Assembly (NCBI RefSeq): GCF_049243985.1
Contig: NC_135381.1
Coordinates: forward strand, 20,881,345 to 20,945,344
Length of the DNA stretch: 64,000 nucleotides
From: Paroedura picta
Lineage: Eukaryota; Chordata; Lepidosauria; Squamata; Gekkonidae
Reading direction: 5' to 3'
A model generated the notes under the pieces. The model did not search any database. It was given only the letters and a program-made list of their open reading frames with translations, and was not told the DNA's origin. Shown one piece after another: positions 59,400 through 64,000 of this stretch (its first letter is position 1; every line of letters begins with the position of its first letter). A program made the position numbers and the translations under genes.

Positions 59400-59535
59400 C
59401 AGTGGTAGTCAACCTGTGGTCCTCCAGATGTTCATGGACTACAATTCCCATGAGCCCCTGCCAGCATTTGCTTCCCAAGGTTCATGGGAATCATAGTCCA
59501 TGGACATCTGGAGGACCACAGGTTGACTACCCCTG
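59400..59535. mobile_element. Palindromic hAT MITE sharing its target with the element at 59195
   Basis: CAACCTGTGG subfamily. The left flank CCCTAGAG (59392-59399) is also the right flank of the neighbouring hAT element; the right flank is CCTTAGAG (59536-59543), 7 of 8. Confidence 0.9.
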
Positions 59536-59577
59536 CCTTAGAGCATGGATTCCACCTTGGGGGATGTCATTGCTGTC

Positions 59578-59808
59578 TAGGGTGCCATTTTGGGATTGGG
59601 AAATATCTGGACATTTAGTGGTGGAGTCTGAGAAAGTAGGGTTTGGGGACAAGGGACTTCCATGGGGTATAATGCCAGAGAACGTGCCTTCCAAAGCAGC
59701 CACTTTATCCAGGTGAATGGATCTGTATTACTTGGAGATCAGAGGTAACCCTAGGAGATTGTCATCCACCACCATCACCTGTAATCCCTGGAGGTTTTCA
59801 GCAACCCC
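59578..59808. repeat. GGTTGCCAAC-type repeat, worn
   Basis: GGGAAATATCTGGAC, GGGGTATAATGCCAGAG and CCTTCCAAAGCAGCCACTTT are the family's blocks in order; the ends are decayed. Confidence 0.55.
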
Positions 59809-60424
59809 ATCCCAATCTCAGATCAATATATCCGGTCCCAGAGACCTCAATCCATTCTAGAGACCCAGAAAAATACATTTTTAGCTGCCTTTCTCGCACA
59901 CAGGCACACCAACAAAAGAAGAGGTACTAGAAAGGTTTTAAACGGCATGTCTGAATTTAATCTTTAAGATGATACAAGATGTTTTTTGGCTTTTTGTTTT
60001 CTGGAAGTCATTCTGGTGTCTTCATACCTTTCTGCTCAAGAGTCATTCAGCCATCACCACTAGATGTCAGCACAGAGTTAAACAGCATCCGAAGCCTAGA
60101 GATGGTAAAGGTTCCCGATTAAAAAAAAAATTAATTGAAGGTAGAGTGAAAGCTCAATCTTGTTGCAAGGGACAATAAAGAACTTCTTCGTTTATTGTAA
60201 AAAAAAAGATTTCCTTCCTTTAAAGAACCTTTAACATTTGTTTGCAAGAAAACAGCTCCCAGTAGAACAAGACCTATTGCAACAGGATTTATAGCAGTGC
60301 TAAATAAGTGACACAGGATACAATGATCTACCTGTATGGTGACTCTTATGGACTGGCAACTGCTTGGTTTCTGGAAGGACTACTGTTTCTTTAAGAGCTT
60401 GTATAATGGGCAAAAACGTGACAC

Positions 60425-60625
60425 TCATAAGAACATAAGAGAAGCCATGTTGTACCAGGCCAGTGGCCCATCCAATCCCTGTCACACAGTGACATCCTGG
60501 AGGCTGGCATCCTTGTGACTCTGTGGGCCACCGGGCCACAGTCCCCCCTCCCAAGCAGCTCTTTTTTCCAGCGGGACTGATCTCTGTTGTCTGGAGATGA
60601 GCTGTCAAAGCAAAATTTCACGGGC
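60425..60625. repeat. Composite of two repeat fragments
   Basis: 60425-60480 reads ATAAGAACATAAGAGAAGCC, a common squamate repeat start; 60490-60620 is a GGTTGCCAAC-type piece (CTGATCTCTGTTGTCTGGAG). Confidence 0.5.
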
Positions 60626-60739
60626 TTTGCCCCTAGTCTCATATATTTCTGTGTTCCACACATAGCTGATTCTCTCCCTTAAAAAAGACATTCATATAAG
60701 TGGCCTTCACATATTTTGACAGAACAAAGTTTGAGTCCA

Positions 60740-60930
60740 GGGGCAGCTTCAAGACCAACAAAATGTTATTTAAGGTATAAGCTTTTATATGGAAGAACAC
60801 TCCCATCGATACGGTATCTGAGGAAGTGTGCTTTGCACAGGTAAGCTCATACCTTCAATTAAACTTTGTTGTTCTTATAGGTGCTCCTTGACTCAGACTT
60901 TGTTCTGCTGCTTCAGCTACCACCTGAATC
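60740..60930. repeat. Repeat with an inverted centre
   Basis: AGACCAACAAAATGTTATTT, AAGGTATAAGCTTTTATATG, then GTAAGCTCATACCTTCAATT and AACTTTGTTGTTCTTATAGG: two arms of a known amniote-type interspersed repeat. A worn relative is near 36112-36185. Confidence 0.5.
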
Positions 60931-61506
60931 TCTAGTTGGAAAGCAGCTTGAGTCACACCTGAGACCCCCCACCCATAAAGCCTATCAATGCCCACCTCCC
61001 AATAAAGGCTGGTTTCACCCCTTTATTGAGCTTATGGATAGTGGGTAACTGTCTATCCATAGTGTTAAAAAACTTGCTTGCAACAGCCCAATGGTTCCAG
61101 AATGTGCAAAGGAAACAAAATCCTTCTCTAGGCCCTGATTTGAAAGTCTCTTAATCCTGACTCAGCTGGAATTTGGCAAACTCCCCATGGAAAGTAGCCC
61201 ATCCCTGCTGCCTAACCATTTGACAAATGCTTCAGAAAAACATGCCAGGAGAGAGGCATTTAACTCTTCCTCCACTCACAGATTCATACACAAATAGCCT
61301 TCCTCAGTTTCTTCTAAAAATGCATCTTCCCTCTTTTGGTGATGAGTCCAAAGGAAGTCCAGCTGTTTAAAATAAAGTATTACTGGTATGCTCAGGGGTG
61401 GGAGGTAGACATATCACACCCCTTCATTCATCCTTCCTGCAAATGCCCCCTGACCCTCCATTAATATTAGCAGGCTGGTAGGTCTTTGAGAAACATTATT
61501 TCTCGA

Positions 61507-62156
61507 CTAGTTGTAAAGCCCGCTGCATGCAAAAATGCAGCGGGCACTACCAAGAAGAAGTTGGGGGGGAGGCAGGGCTGTGGAGGCATGGAGAGGCCTC
61601 CTGGCCGGTTGCCCACCCCTCCCTCCCAAGGCAGCAGGTTGAGGGTGTGTTGGGTGTAGCACTGACGGTGCCCGGGCTGGTTGTGGGTGGCCAGGCAGGC
61701 AGGCAACAATGTGGCAGGCAGAGTTGGCCCCACCACCTATCATGTTTCGCCAGTGGTGTAGCCTCCTCTCGGGGCTCTGCACCACTGGCACCTACTGTTA
61801 TCCACTGGCACAGCTGAACCTTCTTGGTGGTCTCTGGCGTGGTGGCCTCAGAGGCAGCAGCATGGCCGCCTCCTTGGCGACGCTGCTGCCCACCACCTCC
61901 TCCTCCTCGCCATCAGTGGCAGCTCCTGCTCTCTGCCACCGGCGGCTGGGTGGAACAGTGGGGTGCTGGAGACTCGTTGGCTCTGGCAGCTGGGCTCATC
62001 TGTGGCCAGGCTGCCAAAGAGGCGAGGTGGATCGCGTATCGGCTGGCCCAATCAGGGTGCGGCCAGCCAGATTTGAGTCCGGACACTCTCCAGGGGCCGG
62101 ACACACTCCACCCCCCAGGCAGTTTCCAAAATATTAAGAGGAACCATATATAAGGA
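61507..62156 (-). mobile_element. Non-autonomous Helitron with readable ends
   Basis: On the minus strand it begins TCCTTATATATGG after an A, and ends in a hairpin (GCCCGCTGCAT, 6-base loop, ATGCAGCGGGC), then TTTACAACTAG followed by T. That is the Helitron plan: 5' TC, 3' hairpin about 10 bases before CTRR (here CTAG), insertion between A and T, no target duplication. About 650 bp; the inside is GC-rich and shows no Rep/helicase. Confidence 0.72.
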
Positions 62157-63502
62157 TGATATGGGTATGCACAACGTTTTATTTGGGTTTAATTTTATAC
62201 TTTAAAGTTTATTCGCTCATAATCCAGCATGCATGGAGTCATAGTTGTGACCCTTACATTGCTTTCAGGGGGAAACATTCTCACCTGTAAGATTTTTTTT
62301 TGCCAACCAATAGGATGTCCCCTGTCATCCCATGAACGACAACACCTGATTCTAGAGGCAGAGGAGACTGAAAAGACTGATAAATAGACCAGCTCAGCAC
62401 AGATAAGGAAATTAGTAGCAGTTGGGGGGGGGGCAGGGCTTCCTTCCTTTCTCCCATATGCACTCTAAATTTGTAAAATAAATAGCCTCCTACTATATAT
62501 GTGAGTGGGCAGACTTGTGCTTTTAGAGAAGATACCCCTATGGATAGTGTGTGTGAATATATGTGCCTTTTTATTGTTACAAAGTGCAAGTCTTAGCCTT
62601 TTATCTACAGTGCTGGTGGGCTGCCTTGCATGAGGAAGTGTGTGCAACACAAAAGGAACAACATCTGGCGCTTTTGGAGGCCCCCCCCCCCCCAACTGGC
62701 ACAGCAGCCCCTTCATCTTACCGATTAGATTGGTTCTGTTTTGTCTGAAAAAGCCAGAATTGGCAGGGATGACTGGGAACTGGGCCAGATAATGAACACT
62801 TCTGTATCTATTCCTGCCCACCCTGCCTTCTTTCAAAGTCAGCAAACAAAGCATTGCCTGTTATAATTCTACTAATGCCCATTAACTGTTATTAGAACAA
62901 GAGACCTCACCAAGTTACTAGTAAACCAATAATGTGACTGGAGGAAATGCAGTGCACAGATATGCCCCCTCAGTGCACCTCTGTATGGGGTGCACAGGGG
63001 CTAAGTGTTCTGGTTGGATGGCGTGACTGTCAAATGCATGTCTTCTGAGTCACTCTCTGCCCTTGCTGCCCAGAGAAACAGGAAGTGGATGACAGTATTG
63101 GGAGATCGATACCGAAAGCAGAATGTGGCTGCGGACACTGCACAGCTACCAAAAATAACATTCAGGCGTGGCCTTTGGTTCCTTATTGAAAGTCAGAGGA
63201 AATTTCATTTTGATTAGTTACCCTTCTGAGGTTAACGAACCGGGTATGTTCAGATCGGATTTTGATTACTTCATGTTCCAAACACTTATGCTTCTTTGGT
63301 ATATAACATCTAGTTCTGGCTTTGCTAATTAGTTCTTTTTTAAAAATGTATATTCACAATGATGTAAAAAGAATATATTTCCTACGACAATTAAATGAAA
63401 ACCCAAACAGTATTACACTGTTATTGTATTAGCTGTTTTAAATGTATCTCATTCTGCATCTGGAAGCCTAAAACTAAGCCCCCCTTGAGAGTCAATGTGT
63501 GT

Positions 63503-63537
63503 TAACTGTGTGTGTGTATGTGTGTGTGTGTGTGTGA
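63503..63537. repeat. TG microsatellite
   Basis: Imperfect TG run of about 35 bases in the right-hand intergenic DNA. The region from 62160 to 64000 otherwise shows no gene and no repeat I can name. Confidence 0.9.
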
Positions 63538-64000
63538 GCTGGTGGACTCCCCCTGCTGCTCTTTTCCCTCCCCTCTGTTTGGCAATGCCAACGGACCAGG
63601 AAAAAAGTAGCCTTGTCTGTTCTTGTGCACTGAATAACATCTTGATCTGGAGTCCTCAGCAGGCATAACAGTTCAGAGCATGAAGATAAATGTTGTCACA
63701 AGCTTACAGTCGGAGAGTACAGGTTAAAAACAGGAGCAGAGGCTGATTAAAAAGCTGTCAGCCCTCTCAGCCTGTCTTGCCTTTGCTGCTGCTGCCTCCC
63801 CCCCCCCTCCAGCACCTTGCCTTGGGCATGGGGAAACCTATGATTCATTCTCTCTGATCTTCCAAATCCTGTCAGTGCCAAAACACAATGCATATTTTCT
63901 GCTGGCGGGGTAACCACAATGCCTCATAGGCAGGCAGGAGAGGATGATCTTCCGGGCCCATTGCACAAGGCAGGCCTTTCCCGGCCACGCAAGCCGTGGC

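Overview
The window is vertebrate nuclear DNA, most likely from a squamate reptile and plausibly a gecko. Three host genes are recognisable by their spliced proteins: the 3' two thirds of STK26 (MST4 kinase) on +, all of FRMD7 on -, and all of RAP2C on -. This STK26 - FRMD7 - RAP2C order and orientation is that of the human Xq26.2 block, where MBNL3 follows; MBNL3 is not seen here and would lie beyond the right edge. The squamate call rests on the repeats: tRNA-derived SINEs with a BovB-like 3' tail (Sauria-type), 5S rRNA-derived SINEs, CR1, L2 and BovB-like LINE pieces, and a dense family of palindromic hAT MITEs.

Layout. 1-11.2 kb: STK26 exons, introns and 3' UTR. 11.5-39.0 kb: FRMD7, 12 coding exons that join without a break into a 699-residue protein, its last exon at the left and its ATG exon at 39.0 kb. 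STK26 and FRMD7 end tail to tail with roughly 0.3 kb between their last poly(A) signals. 39.1-47.5 kb: intergenic, mostly repeats. 47.5-55.5 kb: RAP2C, with a long probable 3' UTR, two coding exons, and a noncoding first exon in a CpG island. 55.5-64 kb: repeat-rich DNA with a weak candidate exon divergent from the RAP2C promoter, LINE remnants, a probable non-autonomous Helitron and a cluster of hAT insertions.

The three genes are not an operon and each is expected to have its own promoter. STK26 is a GCKIII kinase of the STRIPAK/CCM3 system, FRMD7 is a FERM/FERM-adjacent protein of neuronal outgrowth, and RAP2C is a small GTPase anchored to membranes by lipid. No prokaryotic-type system, CRISPR array or gene cluster was found. 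The most unusual content is in the mobile DNA: two different hAT elements in one 8-bp target, a MITE with inverted instead of direct flanks, a Helitron with readable ends, an internally deleted LINE, an order-swapped pair of L2 pieces, and GC-rich elements sharing TTATGCAC-type ends.
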